Positions 1 to 11,782 are shown, counted from the stretch's first letter. The stretch is DNA of 64,000 bases from Aquibium sp. ELW1220 (GCF_030398385.1 NZ_JAOAOQ010000012.1:62001-126000); one strand, 5' to 3'. Notes: generated by a model not told the origin, from the letters alone. A program made the numbers and translations.

Positions 1-160
1 AGTTGGTAGTGCGTAGTGCGTAGTGCGGCGTGCGGAGTTTTGCAGTTCTGACAGCAGCTCACGATTGTCGCATGTAGATGAGCTATCACCTCTGACTACA
101 CGCCATTCACTACCCACAACGCACTACCCACTACTCCCTACTCCCTACGCACTACCAACT
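1..160. repeat. Inverted repeat in low-complexity GTAGTGC/GCACTAC-rich DNA
   Basis: Bases 1-16 (AGTTGGTAGTGCGTAG) are the exact reverse complement of 145-160. Both arms lie in stretches made of GTAGTGC-like or CACTAC-like short tandem units (1-28 and about 107-176), so transcripts could fold into a long irregular hairpin ahead of the gene at 195. It may be a mobile palindrome or a slipped simple repeat. No coding signal is seen. The left arm touches the window edge, so the repeat may be longer. Confidence 0.7.
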
Positions 161-194
161 ACGCACTACGAACTCCTCACCCCCGGAGCCCGCC

Positions 195-1379
195 ATGGTC
201 AGCGTATCGAACCTCTCCACCCGGTCCGGTCCCATCCGCCTCGGCATGGTCGGCGGCGGACAGGGGGCGTTCATCGGGGGGGTGCACCGGATTGCGGCGC
301 GGCTCGACGGGGACTTCGTGCTCGTGGCCGGGGCACTGTCGTCGGATGCGGAGCGCGCGAGGGCGTCGGGGGCGGAACTGGGGCTCGACCCCGAGCGCAG
401 CTATGGTTCGTTCGAGGAGATGGCGGCGGCGGAGGCGGGGCGGGCCGACGGGATCGAGGCGGTGGCGATCGTCACGCCCAACCACATGCATTTCCCGGCC
501 GCCAAAGCCTTTCTCGACGCCGGCATCCACGTCATCTGCGACAAGCCGCTGACCTCGAACCTCGCCGACGCGAGGACGCTCGCAGCGGCGGTGGAGCGGA
601 GCGGCAAGCTGTTCGTGCTCACCCACAACTACACCGGCTATCCGATGGTGCGGCACGCCCGCGAGATGGTCGCGGCCGGCGATCTCGGCGACATCCGCGT
701 GGTGCAGGCCGAATATCCGCAGGACTGGCTGACGACGCGGCTGGAAGCGAGCGGGCAGAAGCAGGCGGCCTGGCGCACCGATCCGGCGAAATCGGGCGCG
801 GGCGGTGCCACCGGCGACATCGGCACCCATGCCTACAACCTCGCCCGCTTCGTCACCGGGCTGGAACTCGACGCGCTGTCGGCGGATCTCGCCGCCTTCG
901 TCGAGGGCCGGCCGCTCGACGACAACGCCCATGTGATGCTGCGCTTCAAGGCCAAGGGCGGCGCACCGGCGGCGAAGGGCATGCTGTGGGCGAGCCAGGT
1001 GGCGCCCGGCAACGAGAACGCGCTGAAGCTCAGGGTCTACGGCACGAAGGGCGGGCTCGAATGGCAGCAGGAGCAGCCGAACCACCTCTGGTTCACGCCC
1101 TTCGGGCAGGAAAAGCGGCTGATCACGCGGGCGGGTGCCGGTGCCGGCGCGGCGGCCGGCCGGGTCAGCCGCATCCCGTCCGGCCATCCCGAAGGCTATC
1201 TCGAGGGTTTTGCCACCATCTACGCCGAAGCCGCGCGGGCGATCCGCGCCGCCCGGGCGGGCGCCGCCCCCGACGCGGCGGTGACCTATCCTTCCGTCAC
1301 CGACGGTGTCGAGGGCGTCGCCTTCGTCGAGGCCTGCGTTGCATCGTCGAAGAACGACGCCGCGTGGACGCGGCTGTGA
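195..1379 (+). CDS. Gfo/Idh/MocA family oxidoreductase
   Basis: NAD(P)-dependent dehydrogenase of the Gfo/Idh/MocA family, 394 aa, the usual length. An N-terminal Rossmann domain begins with G-M-V-G-G-G-Q-G at about residues 17-24. The family's E/D-K-P motif appears as C-D-K-P at 115-118, and the likely catalytic histidine lies in G-D-I-G-T-H (207-212). The C-terminal half is the substrate/dimer domain. The ATG at 195 follows a GGAG. It is 28 bp upstream of a TIM-barrel isomerase, a common pairing in inositol, sugar or polyol catabolism. The substrate cannot be read from sequence. A cytoplasmic role in oxidising a sugar or cyclitol is inference. Confidence 0.9.
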   Translation: MVSVSNLSTRSGPIRLGMVGGGQGAFIGGVHRIAARLDGDFVLVAGALSSDAERARASGAELGLDPERSYGSFEEMAAAEAGRADGIEAVAIVTPNHMHFPAAKAFLDAGIHVICDKPLTSNLADARTLAAAVERSGKLFVLTHNYTGYPMVRHAREMVAAGDLGDIRVVQAEYPQDWLTTRLEASGQKQAAWRTDPAKSGAGGATGDIGTHAYNLARFVTGLELDALSADLAAFVEGRPLDDNAHVMLRFKAKGGAPAAKGMLWASQVAPGNENALKLRVYGTKGGLEWQQEQPNHLWFTPFGQEKRLITRAGAGAGAAAGRVSRIPSGHPEGYLEGFATIYAEAARAIRAARAGAAPDAAVTYPSVTDGVEGVAFVEACVASSKNDAAWTRL

Positions 1380-1407
1380 GGGGTGGAGAGCGGACGGAGG
1401 GACGGCG

Positions 1408-2256
1408 ATGAAGATCGGCATGTGCATGTTCCTCTGGACGACGAAGGTCACGGGGGAGCACGAGGCTATCCTGCGCGACATCAAGGCGACGGGTTTCGAC
1501 GGCGTCGAGATTCCGGTCTGCGAAGGCACGCCCGACGACTACAGGCGCCTCGGCGACCTGCTGGATGCGATCGGGCTGGAGCGCACCGCCGTTTCGGCGA
1601 TGGGCGATCCGGCGATGAACCTGATCGGTGCGGATGCCGCGACGCGGGCGGCCGGCGTTGCCCATGTCAAATGGGCGATCGACTGCGCGGCGGCGCTGGG
1701 CGCCAGCACGCTGAGCGGACCGCTGCATTCGACGCTCGGGCATTTTTCGGGCGATGGGCCGACGCGGGAGGAATTCGAGCGGTCGATCGCCTCGCAGCGC
1801 GCCATCGGCGAGCATGCAGCCCAGCGCGGCGTGACGATCGGGCTCGAGGCGCTGAACCGCTTCGAATGCTACCTCGTCAACACGATGGAGGCGCTTTGCG
1901 CGCATGTCGACGCGATCGGCCATCCCAACATCAGGGCGATGTACGACACCTTCCATGCCAATATTGAGGAAGCCGATCCCATCGCGGCCTTCACGCGCAA
2001 CCTGAAGACCATCGTCCATGTCCACATCTCGGAGAACGACCGGGGCGTGCCGGGGCGCGGCAACATTCCCTGGGACGAGACTTTCGCCGCCATCAGGGCC
2101 AGCGGCTATGACGGCTGGCTGACCATCGAGGCCTTCGGCCGGGCGCTGAGGGACCTGGCGGCGGCCACCAAGGTGTGGCGCGACTTCGCCGAGAGCCCTG
2201 AGGCGGTCTACCGCGAGGGCTACGCGCACATCCGCCGCCACCTCGACGCGGCGTAG
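1408..2256 (+). CDS. Sugar phosphate isomerase/epimerase (TIM barrel)
   Basis: 282 aa AP-endonuclease-2-like TIM barrel, as in hydroxypyruvate isomerase, D-tagatose 3-epimerase and IolE/IolH-type enzymes. Typical metal-ligand segments are visible: G-V-E-I-P, G-L-E-A-L-N-R, D-T-F-H-A-N and T-I-E-A-F near the C-terminus. An upstream in-frame start at 1306 lies inside the preceding gene. The ATG at 1408, with GGACGGAGGGA about 6 bp before it, is the better choice. It is co-transcribed with the oxidoreductase at 195 and probably acts on the same keto-sugar. Confidence 0.88.
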   Translation: MKIGMCMFLWTTKVTGEHEAILRDIKATGFDGVEIPVCEGTPDDYRRLGDLLDAIGLERTAVSAMGDPAMNLIGADAATRAAGVAHVKWAIDCAAALGASTLSGPLHSTLGHFSGDGPTREEFERSIASQRAIGEHAAQRGVTIGLEALNRFECYLVNTMEALCAHVDAIGHPNIRAMYDTFHANIEEADPIAAFTRNLKTIVHVHISENDRGVPGRGNIPWDETFAAIRASGYDGWLTIEAFGRALRDLAAATKVWRDFAESPEAVYREGYAHIRRHLDAA

Positions 2257-2332
2257 GGCGGCACGGCGACATTTTCCGGGACGGAGCGATCCCGCCCGGC
2301 CGCGACAGGCGCATCAACGGAGGAGAATCCCG

Positions 2333-2920
2333 ATGCCAGGCAAGAAGATACTGATGCTGACGGGCGAATTCACGGAGGAATACGAGATCTTCGTGTTCCA
2401 GCAGGGCATGGAGGCGGTCGGCCACACGGTCCACGTGATCTGCCCCGACAAGAAAGCGGGCGACAAGATCCAGACCTCGCTGCACGATTTCGAGGGCCAC
2501 CAGACCTATATCGAGCGCTTCGGCCATCTGGCCGACATCAACAAGACCTTTTCCGAGGTCCGGCTGGAGGAGTATGACGCGGTCTACTGCGCCGGCGGCC
2601 GCGGCCCGGAATACATCCGCACCGACAAGCGCATCCAGGCGATGGTCCGGCATTTCCACGAGACCAACAAGCCGATCTTCACCATCTGCCACGGCGTGCA
2701 GATCCTCGTGGCGGTGGACGGCGTGGTGCGCGGCAAGAAGGTCGCGGCGCTGGGCGCCTGCGAGCCCGAGGTGACGCTGGCCGGCGGCACCTACATCGAC
2801 GTCAAGCCGACCGAGGCCTATGTCGACGGCACGATGGTCTCGGCCAAGGGCTGGACGGGGCTTGCCGCCTTCATGCGAGAATGCCTGAAGGTGCTGGGAA
2901 CGGAGATCCGGCACAGCTGA
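2333..2920 (+). CDS. DJ-1/PfpI family protein
   Basis: 195 aa single-domain class I glutamine amidotransferase-like fold. The nucleophile elbow is I-C-H-G with Cys119-His120, and an acidic residue near 14-15 could pair with the cysteine, as in PfpI/YhbO/DJ-1 proteins (protease, glyoxalase or deglycase activities are reported for the family). A clear GGAGGAG precedes the ATG by about 6 bp. It lies 76 bp after the epimerase and may be read with it. It may repair carbonyl damage from reactive keto-sugars, but that is inference. The last gene on this strand before the convergent carboxylase operon. Confidence 0.88.
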   Translation: MPGKKILMLTGEFTEEYEIFVFQQGMEAVGHTVHVICPDKKAGDKIQTSLHDFEGHQTYIERFGHLADINKTFSEVRLEEYDAVYCAGGRGPEYIRTDKRIQAMVRHFHETNKPIFTICHGVQILVAVDGVVRGKKVAALGACEPEVTLAGGTYIDVKPTEAYVDGTMVSAKGWTGLAAFMRECLKVLGTEIRHS

Positions 2921-2969
2921 GGCGGGGGGCCGAGGGGCGCTGGCCGGGGTGCAGTGACCCCGACGGTCC

Positions 2970-3117
2970 GCATCCTGAGGCGCGACCCTGAGCTTGTCGA
3001 AGGGGAGCCTCGAAGGACGCACGACGATGCCGGCGCGGGCCTCGTGGTCCTTGTCGTTGCAGGGGCTTGATGCGTCCTTCGAGGCTCGCTTCGCGAGCGC
3101 CTCAGGATGAGGTCCGG
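2970..3117. repeat. Intergenic palindromic repeat (alphaproteobacterial type)
   Basis: Between convergent genes. AGCCTCGAAGGACGCA at 3006-3021 is the exact reverse complement of 3071-3086, and the smaller dyad GCTCGCTTCGCGAGC overlaps the right arm. The block also holds CCCTGAGCTTGTCGAAGGG (about 2985-3004). Phrases like these recur between genes in many Alphaproteobacteria. It could serve as a bidirectional terminator for both flanking operons. No ORF. Confidence 0.7.
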
Positions 3118-3191
3118 GAGTGGGCTGCACTGACGGGAGTATCCGCTCGGTATCTCCCCTATCTCCGGGAACGCGACTGCAGCGCGCTCCC

Positions 3192-4799
3192 TCAGAACCG
3201 GAACACGCCGTAGCCCGGGTCGGCGAGCGGGGCGTTGAGGGAGGCGGAGATGGCGATGGCCAGGGCGTTGCGGGTGTCGACGGGGTCGATGATGCCGTCG
3301 TCCCAGAGTTCGGAGGTGGAGTGGTAGGCGGAGAGCTGCTCCTGGTAGGCGGCGCGGGTCTCTTCCCACAGCTGCCGGACGACCGCCTCGTCGACGCCGC
3401 CGCCATTGCGCTTCATCTGGTTGATCTTGACCTCGGCCAGCGTGTTGGCGGCCTGGTCGCCGCCCATGACGCCGATCTGGTGGTTGGGCCAGGTAAACAG
3501 GAAGCGGCCGTCGAAGGCGCGGCCGCACATGCCGTAATTGCCGGCGCCGAAGGAGCCGTTGCACATGACGGTGAACTTGGGCACGCGCGAACAGCTCTGC
3601 GCCATGATCATCTTGGCGCCGTCCTTGGTGATGCCGCGCCGCTCGTACTCCTTGCCGATCATGTAGCCGGTGATGTTCTGCAGGAAGACCAGCGGCGTGT
3701 TGTTCTGGTTGCAGAGCTCGATGAAGTGGCCGCCCTTGAGCGACGAGTCGTTGAAAAGCACGCCGTTGTTGGCGAGGATGCCGACCTTGTAGCCCCAGAT
3801 GTTGGCATAGCCGCAGATCAGCGTCGTTCCGTAGTTCGGCTGGTATTCGTGGAAGCGGCTGCCGTCGACCATGCGGGCGATGATCTCGCGCATGTCGAAC
3901 GACTTCTTTATGTCGTCGGGGACGATGCCGTAGATCTCCTGCGGGTCGTAGGCGGGATCTTCCGGCGCGTCGCGCTGGCAATCCCATTTCTTGGCGCGAT
4001 CCCACTGCGCGACGATCTCGCGGCCGATGTGGATGGCCTCCTCCTCGGTGGCGGCGGGATAGTCGCAGGTGCCGGAGACGGAGGTGTGCATGTCGGCGCC
4101 GCCGAGATCCTCGACGGACACTTCCTCGCCGGTGGCGGCCCTGACCAGCGGCGGGCCGCCGAGGAACACCGCGCCGGTGCCCCGCACGATGACCGAGTAG
4201 TCGGAGAGGCCGGGAATGTAGGCGCCGCCGGCCGTGCAGTGGCCGAAGACCAGCGCCAGCTGCTTGACGCCCATCTTCGACAGGATCGACTGGTTGCGGA
4301 AGATGCGGCCCGCCATGTACTTGTCGGGGAAGACCTCCGACTGGAGCTGCAGGAAGCCGCCGGCGGAATCGCACAGATGGAGGACCGGCAGCCGGTTCTC
4401 CATCGCGATGTCGAGCGCGCGCACGATCTTCTTGGCCGTCAGCGGATACCAGGCGCCGCCCTTGACGGTGGGATCGTCGGCGCGGATGACGACCTCGCGG
4501 CCCGAGACGATGCCGATGCCGACGATGGAGCTCGCCGAGGGGGAATCGCCGCCATAGGCCATGTTGGCGGCGAGCGAGGAGAGTTCGAGGAAGGGCGTGC
4601 CGGGATCGAGCAGCTTCTCGATGCGCTCGCGCGGCCGCATCTTGCCCTGGCTGGCCAGCCGGTCGAGATCGCGCTCCGGGCGCTGGTGGCGCGCGGCCTC
4701 CTGGCGGGCGCGGAAATCGGCGAGCATGGCGCGGTTGTGCCGGTCGAAGCGGCGGAAATCCGCCGACGACGTCGAGATCATGGACTGGATCTTGCGCAT
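3192..4799 (-). CDS. Acyl-CoA carboxylase carboxyltransferase (beta) subunit
   Basis: 535 aa, the usual length of methylcrotonyl-/geranyl-CoA carboxylase beta subunits. Crotonase-fold halves carry G-H-C-T-A-G-G-A-Y-I-P-G (acyl-CoA side) and G-S-F-G-A-G-N-Y-G-M-C-G-R-A with M-G-G-D-Q-A-A (carboxybiotin side). It transfers CO2 from biotin to an unsaturated acyl-CoA in the cytoplasm. The ATG at 4799 lies 5 bp after the biotin carrier's stop and is the last gene of a five-gene operon. With an AtuA-like gene in the operon, geranyl-CoA carboxylase (AtuC-like) and 3-methylcrotonyl-CoA carboxylase are both possible; the deciding pocket residue was not aligned. Confidence 0.93.
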   Translation of the reverse strand: MRKIQSMISTSSADFRRFDRHNRAMLADFRARQEAARHQRPERDLDRLASQGKMRPRERIEKLLDPGTPFLELSSLAANMAYGGDSPSASSIVGIGIVSGREVVIRADDPTVKGGAWYPLTAKKIVRALDIAMENRLPVLHLCDSAGGFLQLQSEVFPDKYMAGRIFRNQSILSKMGVKQLALVFGHCTAGGAYIPGLSDYSVIVRGTGAVFLGGPPLVRAATGEEVSVEDLGGADMHTSVSGTCDYPAATEEEAIHIGREIVAQWDRAKKWDCQRDAPEDPAYDPQEIYGIVPDDIKKSFDMREIIARMVDGSRFHEYQPNYGTTLICGYANIWGYKVGILANNGVLFNDSSLKGGHFIELCNQNNTPLVFLQNITGYMIGKEYERRGITKDGAKMIMAQSCSRVPKFTVMCNGSFGAGNYGMCGRAFDGRFLFTWPNHQIGVMGGDQAANTLAEVKINQMKRNGGGVDEAVVRQLWEETRAAYQEQLSAYHSTSELWDDGIIDPVDTRNALAIAISASLNAPLADPGYGVFRF

Positions 4800-4804
4800 G
4801 CGTG

Positions 4805-5308
4805 TCAGCCTTCGTCGACCTGTGGCTCGAGTGTCGCGATGACCTCGTCCTTCTCGAACGTCTCGCCCTCGAAGCGGTGGATCGCGGCGAGGATGCCGTC
4901 GCGGGGCGCGGCGAGACCCGTCTGGAGCTTCATGCTCTCGATGGTGACGAGGACCTCGCCTCGCGCGACCGCCTCGCCGGCCCGCCTGTGGACCGAGATG
5001 ACGGCGCCCGGCATCGGCGCGCGGACGACGTCCTGGCTGGCGCCGCCGGCACCCGCCTTCGAGAAGGGGTCGACGGTGCCGACCTCGAAGGTGCGGCCCG
5101 CGAGCCGCAGCAGCTGGCGGTCGGCGACCGTGGCGCGGGCGAAGCTGACGGCGTGGCCGCCCATCGCCATCGACGCGTGGCCGCGGCCTTCGGCCGGCAG
5201 TTCGGTCAGTTCGTGGTCCTGCCCGTCGATGCGCAGCACGAGATGCGGCCGGCGCCGGACGATGGAGACCTCGTGGACCTTGCCGTCGAGCGTGAGCTTG
5301 AGGCTCAT
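4805..5308 (-). CDS. Biotin carboxyl carrier protein, stand-alone subunit
   Basis: 167 aa. The C-terminal biotinyl domain (about 93-162) has the target lysine in E-S-M-K-L-Q (Lys127), a variant of the usual A-M-K-M. The N-terminal 90 residues resemble the linker domain of fused carboxylase alpha chains. In most MCC/GCC systems this domain is fused to biotin carboxylase; here it is a separate gene 2 bp from the biotin carboxylase stop. It carries CO2 between the carboxylase at 5311 and the carboxyltransferase at 3192. Starts at ATG 5308 after GAGG. Confidence 0.9.
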   Translation of the reverse strand: MSLKLTLDGKVHEVSIVRRRPHLVLRIDGQDHELTELPAEGRGHASMAMGGHAVSFARATVADRQLLRLAGRTFEVGTVDPFSKAGAGGASQDVVRAPMPGAVISVHRRAGEAVARGEVLVTIESMKLQTGLAAPRDGILAAIHRFEGETFEKDEVIATLEPQVDEG

Positions 5309-5310
5309 CC

Positions 5311-6791
<1,481 letters not shown>

Positions 6792-6795
<4 letters not shown>

Positions 6796-8609
6796 GCGGG
6801 GTCCCTGCTCCAGCCTTCCAGCGGACCCGCAGCCTCCAGCCAGCGCGCCGGAACTTCGACGGGGAAGTCCATCATGATCTGCGCCAGCGCCTTGCCCTGC
6901 GGATCGTGCCGCAGCGAGGCGATGCCGCCGCCGCCGAGGCCCTGGTGGAGGAGGAAGTTGAAGCCTTCGAGGCCGGGCCATTCGAAACGCTCGACCTTGC
7001 CCCTGACGAAATGCGCAAAAAAGCGCCCGACCGCTTCCGGGGTAGCTGCGCGGCGGATGAAGGGCAGGTAGTTCGCATCCCGCGCAAGAACCCCGATGTT
7101 GCCGATGTCGCCCTTGTCGCCGCTGCGGCCATGGGCGAGCGCGATGAGCGGCACGGTGGCGAGAGGGCCGTCGAACGCCGCGCATTCGGCCGGTGCGGGC
7201 ACTGCCGCAGGCGCGGCGTCCGCTGCGTTGGGCAGATATGGCGAAAGCGTCTGCTCGCCGACGTCGCCGGCAATGGTGACGGTCACGTCGTTCTTGGGCG
7301 CCAGGAAGGAGAAGAGGCGGATCACCGGCTGCGGCTCGGGGCGGCCGCCGGCGAAACCGGTGAGGCCCTGCGCCATCGCGGTGGCGGCGGGGAAGATCTC
7401 GCGGCCGAAGATCTGCAGCGCGTCCTTCGAGACGTGCCGGACGGCGATCTTGAGCACCACCTCGCGGGTGTCGCCTGCACGCGCATGGTCGCCGTAACTG
7501 GTCTCGCTGCCGAGGATCTCGATCGAGCGGTCGCTGAAGCCGTCGAAACCGGCGGCCTTCATCAGGCGCTCGGCGCGGGCGAGGATCGCCTCGGCGGTTG
7601 CCCTTGCCTTGGCGGCGGCCTCGCGTCCGGCGATCATCATGGTGACGGCGGAGCGGTAGCCGTCGGGGTGAGTGAGGCTCACCTTGTAGCTGTCGGTGGG
7701 TGCTGCGCCGCAGGCGCCGGTGACCCGGACGCGGTCGGGACCCGCCTGCTCGAGCCTGACCTCGCTCCAGTCCGCGACGACGTCGGGAAGGACGTATCGC
7801 GTCGGGTCGCCGACCTCGTAGACGATCTGCTCGGCGACGGTTTTCGTGCTGACCAGCCCGCCGGTGCCCTGCGGCTTGGTGACGACGAAGCTGCCGTCGG
7901 CGCTGCACTCGGCGATGGGAAAGCCCATGTCGTCCCAGCCGGCGACCTCGCGCCAATCGGTGAAGATGCCGCCGGTGACCTGGGTGCCGCATTCGAGCAC
8001 GTGGCCGCAGAGGCTGCCGGCCGACAGGAGGTCGTGCTGGCCCGGTGCCCAGCCGAATTCATGGATCAGGGGGCCTAGGACGACGGCCGAATCGACCACG
8101 CGGCCGGTGATCACGACATCCGCGCCGGCAGCGAGCGCGGCGGCGATTGGGAAGGCGCCGAGATAGGCGTTGACGCTTGCCGCCTGCGCCGGCATCACGG
8201 CACCTGAGAACATCTCCCGCACGCCTTGGGCGCGGTAGCGTTCGACCTCGCCCGACAGGTCGTCGCCGCGCACGACCGCGACCTTCAGGTCGACGCCCGC
8301 TTCGCGGAAGACCGCCAGGAGGGCGTCGCGGCAGGCGTCGGGATTGACGCCGCCGGCATTGGTGACGACGCGGATGCGCTTCCCGGCGATCTCGCGCGCC
8401 AGCGGCTTCATGACCATGGTGACGAAATCGGTGGCATAGCCGAGCTCGGGACGCCTGGCCTTCATCCGCGCCAGGATCGACATGGTGATTTCGGCCAGAT
8501 AATCCATCACCAGATAATCGATGCCGCCGCTGCGCACGAGCTGCGCCGGCCCCTCCGGCGTGTCGCCCCAGAAGCCGGCGCCGCAGCCGATGCGGACAAT
8601 CTTGCCCAT
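6792..8609 (-). CDS. AtuA-like (DUF1446) acyclic terpene utilisation family protein
   Basis: 605 aa. Begins G-K-I-V-R-I-G-C-G-A-G-F-W-G-D-T and shows D-Y-L-A-E-I-T-M, T-N-A-G-G-V-N-P and G-R-V-V-D-S-A, typical of the AtuA/DUF1446 core. A C-terminal portion with A-H-G-R-S-G-D-K-G-D follows from about residue 480. AtuA is needed for citronellol/geraniol catabolism in Pseudomonas, but its biochemical role is unsettled. ATG at 8609, 6 bp from the upstream hydratase stop, and a 4-bp overlap with biotin carboxylase downstream. Its presence is the main reason to read this operon as Atu-like rather than plain leucine degradation. Confidence 0.88.
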
Positions 8610-8614
8610 GCCCG

Positions 8615-9409
<795 letters not shown>

Positions 9410-9434
9410 GCTCTGCGGTCGGGTTCGAGCCTAA

Positions 9435-9449
9435 ATGATTCCAATTCAT
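9435..9449. promoter_or_regulatory. Candidate TetR operator (one mismatch)
   Basis: ATGAT-tccaa-TTCAT, 25 bp upstream of the hydratase start at 9409 on the minus strand. It differs by one base from the perfect dyad at 9556-9570 and shares arm length and 5-bp spacer with sites at 35898 and 36064. Assignment to the TetR protein at 34318 is inference. Confidence 0.55.
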
Positions 9450-9555
9450 CAGCGTTGTCAACCAATCCCGGCCGATCATCCTGCACGGAGATATTACCGA
9501 AAGGGCACATCACAATTGGCCGGCAAACACTTGACATGAGCCGGGCGATCGGATG

Positions 9556-9570
9556 ATGAAATGACTTCAT
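9556..9570. promoter_or_regulatory. Candidate TetR operator (perfect dyad)
   Basis: ATGAA-atgac-TTCAT, perfect 5-bp arms with a 5-bp spacer, 44 bp upstream of the acyl-CoA dehydrogenase start. With 9435-9449 it gives one site per promoter in this 205-bp divergent region. The same architecture recurs at 35838-36098. Confidence 0.6.
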
Positions 9571-9614
9571 TAGCGGCGGCTGCAATGCCTCCGGCGTGAT
9601 CGAGGGAGGACGTC

Positions 9615-10820
9615 TTGGACATTGCAGGATCGAACGAAAAGAACGCCGCCTTCGATCTCGACCCGGAACACGCGATGATCCTCGACAATGCGGACCGCTT
9701 CGCGCGCAGCGAACTCTATCCGCTGGCCGCGCGGATGGACAATGAGGAATGGTGGCCGGACGAGGCCTTCCCGAAGATCGGGGATGCCGGGCTGTTCGGC
9801 ATCACCATTCCGGAAGCCTATGGCGGAACCGGCCTCGACCTGTTTGCCGCAGGGCTGGTGCTGCAGGGCTTCGCGCGCTGGAACCACGCCATGGCGCTGG
9901 CCTGGGTGGCGCATGACAACCTCTGCGCCAACAACATCTACCGCAACGGCAACGAGGACCAGCGCCGGCGCTACGTTCCCGACCTCTGCTCCGGCCGCAA
10001 GATCGGCGCGCTCGGGCTGACGGAGCCGGGAGCGGGCTCGGACGCGCTGGGCTCGATGCGCACGACGGCGCGCCGCGACGGCGACGACTACGTGCTGAAC
10101 GGCTCGAAGATCTACATCACCAACGGCCCGGTGGCCGACGTGCTGCTGGTCTATGCCAAGACCGACCGCGAGAAGGGCGCGCACGGCATTTCCGCCTTCA
10201 TCGTCGAGAAGGGCATGCCCGGCTTCAAGGTGGCGCAGAAGCTCAACAAGATGGGCTATCGCGGCAGCCAGACCGGCGAACTGCTGTTCGAGGAGTGCCG
10301 CGTGCCGGCCGAAAACCTCGTCGGCGGCGAGAATCGCGGCGTGGCGGTGGTGATGAGCGGGCTCGACCTCGAGCGGGCTATGATCTCGCCGATCTGCCTT
10401 GGCGTCGCCGAGCGCGCGCTGGAACTCTCGATCGACTACGCCAAGACACGCCGGCAGTTCGGCAAGCCGATCGGCTCGTTCCAGATGGTGCAGTCGATGA
10501 TCGCCGACATGTATGTGCAGGTGGAGACGATCCGCACCTTCACCTACCGCGTTCTTTCGTCGGCAGCGCCGCTGGAGATCGGCGGCGGCGGGCGCGGCGA
10601 CATCCACATGCTGACGGCGGCTTCGGTGATGTATGCGGCCGAGGCCTCGCACAAGGTGCTCGACCTCGCCGTGCAGGTGCATGGCGGAACGGGCTACATC
10701 TGGGAATCGGAGATCAACCGGCTGTTCCGCTCGACCAAGCTGCTCGAGATCGGCGCCGGTACGACGGAAGTGCGCAAGATGATCATCGCCGGCGAACTGC
10801 TCAAGGGCATGGAGCGGTGA
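9615..10820 (+). CDS. Acyl-CoA dehydrogenase (isovaleryl/citronellyl-CoA type)
   Basis: 401 aa flavoprotein with the three acyl-CoA dehydrogenase domains. It shows the L-T-E-P-G-A-G-S-D FAD/substrate motif (135-143), G-G-T-G-Y-I-W and a C-terminal E-I-G-A-G-T-T-E-V-R. The likely catalytic base is Glu253 in G-L-D-L-E-R, the position used by isovaleryl-CoA dehydrogenases. The start is TTG 9615: GAGGGAGG at 9602-9609 sits 5 bp upstream and the next ATG lies well inside the conserved sequence. It passes electrons to ETF. First gene of a three-gene operon divergent from the carboxylase operon, so AtuD- or IVD-like. Confidence 0.92.
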   Translation: MDIAGSNEKNAAFDLDPEHAMILDNADRFARSELYPLAARMDNEEWWPDEAFPKIGDAGLFGITIPEAYGGTGLDLFAAGLVLQGFARWNHAMALAWVAHDNLCANNIYRNGNEDQRRRYVPDLCSGRKIGALGLTEPGAGSDALGSMRTTARRDGDDYVLNGSKIYITNGPVADVLLVYAKTDREKGAHGISAFIVEKGMPGFKVAQKLNKMGYRGSQTGELLFEECRVPAENLVGGENRGVAVVMSGLDLERAMISPICLGVAERALELSIDYAKTRRQFGKPIGSFQMVQSMIADMYVQVETIRTFTYRVLSSAAPLEIGGGGRGDIHMLTAASVMYAAEASHKVLDLAVQVHGGTGYIWESEINRLFRSTKLLEIGAGTTEVRKMIIAGELLKGMER

Positions 10821-11782
10821 GCGGGGCGGAGACTTTCGGCTTCACCGACGCCGATCTTGCCGCCCGGCCGACAGTCTACGCGCCCGGTACCTTCGCGGGG
10901 CAGGTGGTGCTGGTCTCGGGCGGCGCGGGCGGGATCGGCCGCGCCACCGCCTGGCTGCTTGCCCGGCTCGGCGCGCATGTGATCGTCAGCGGCCGCAGCG
11001 AGGAAAAGATCGCGGGCCTCGTCGCCGCCATGGCCGAGCAGGGCCTGACATGCTCCGGCCATGTCGTCGACATCCGCGATCCGGAAGGGGTGGCGGCCTT
11101 CTTCGACCGGATCTTTGCGACGCACGGGCGGCTCGACCTCGTCGTCAACAGCGCGGGCGGGCAGTTTCCGCAGGCCGCGATCGACTTCAGCGTGAAGGGC
11201 TGGAACGCCGTCATCAACACCAACCTCAACGGCACCTGGTTCATGATGCAGGCGGCGGCGCGCAAATGGCGCGACGCCGGCCAGCCGGGCAGCATCGTCA
11301 ACATCGTCGTCGTCACCACGCACGGCCTCTACGGCGTGGCGCACACGATCGCCGCGCGGTCCGGCGTCATCGGCCTGTCGCGCGCCGTGGCAGTGGAATG
11401 GGCACCGCTCGGCATCCGCGTCAACTGCGTGGCGCCGGGGGCGATCGAGACGGAGGGCTGGAAGGTCTACACGCCGCAGGTTCGCGCCGCCTATCCGATG
11501 ACCAACCCGATGATGCGGGCGGGCGACGCCTGGGACATCGCGGAGGCGAGCGTCTATCTCGGCGGCCCGGCCGGCAAGTTCATCACCGGCGAACTGCTCA
11601 CCGTCGACGGCGGCGGCCAGCTCTGGGGCGAGACCTGGACGACCGGCAAGCCGGACTATTTCAACGGTCCCGGCGGCGCCGATGCGGGGGACGGCGGTTC
11701 CACGGGCACTGGCGCGGGGGGCGCCGGTCGCAAGAGTGCCGAGGCGAGCGCCGCCCGGCCCGACGGAGGCGAGGAACCATGA
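10817..11782 (+). CDS. SDR family protein with altered catalytic motif
   Basis: 321 aa short-chain dehydrogenase/reductase fold. Cofactor motif G-G-A-G-G-I-G (35-41) and N-S-A-G-G (111-115) are present, followed by G-I-R-V-N-C-V-A-P-G and the C-terminal T-G-E-L-L-T-V-D-G-G. The expected Y-x-x-x-K reads T-I-A-A-R (177-181), so both Tyr and Lys are replaced; the nearest Tyr is Tyr172. Dienoyl-CoA reductase-like SDRs also lack the usual Tyr position, so a CoA-thioester reductase is possible (AtuB/AtuG-like). GTG start overlaps the dehydrogenase stop (GTGA). The last 40 residues are Gly/Ala-rich low complexity. Confidence 0.88.
   Translation: MSGAETFGFTDADLAARPTVYAPGTFAGQVVLVSGGAGGIGRATAWLLARLGAHVIVSGRSEEKIAGLVAAMAEQGLTCSGHVVDIRDPEGVAAFFDRIFATHGRLDLVVNSAGGQFPQAAIDFSVKGWNAVINTNLNGTWFMMQAAARKWRDAGQPGSIVNIVVVTTHGLYGVAHTIAARSGVIGLSRAVAVEWAPLGIRVNCVAPGAIETEGWKVYTPQVRAAYPMTNPMMRAGDAWDIAEASVYLGGPAGKFITGELLTVDGGGQLWGETWTTGKPDYFNGPGGADAGDGGSTGTGAGGAGRKSAEASAARPDGGEEP

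Noticed and set aside
23-1411. 462-codon frame overlapping the oxidoreductase
   Set aside because: Arg/Gly/Ala-rich out-of-frame translation; the 195-1379 frame holds the recognised family motifs.
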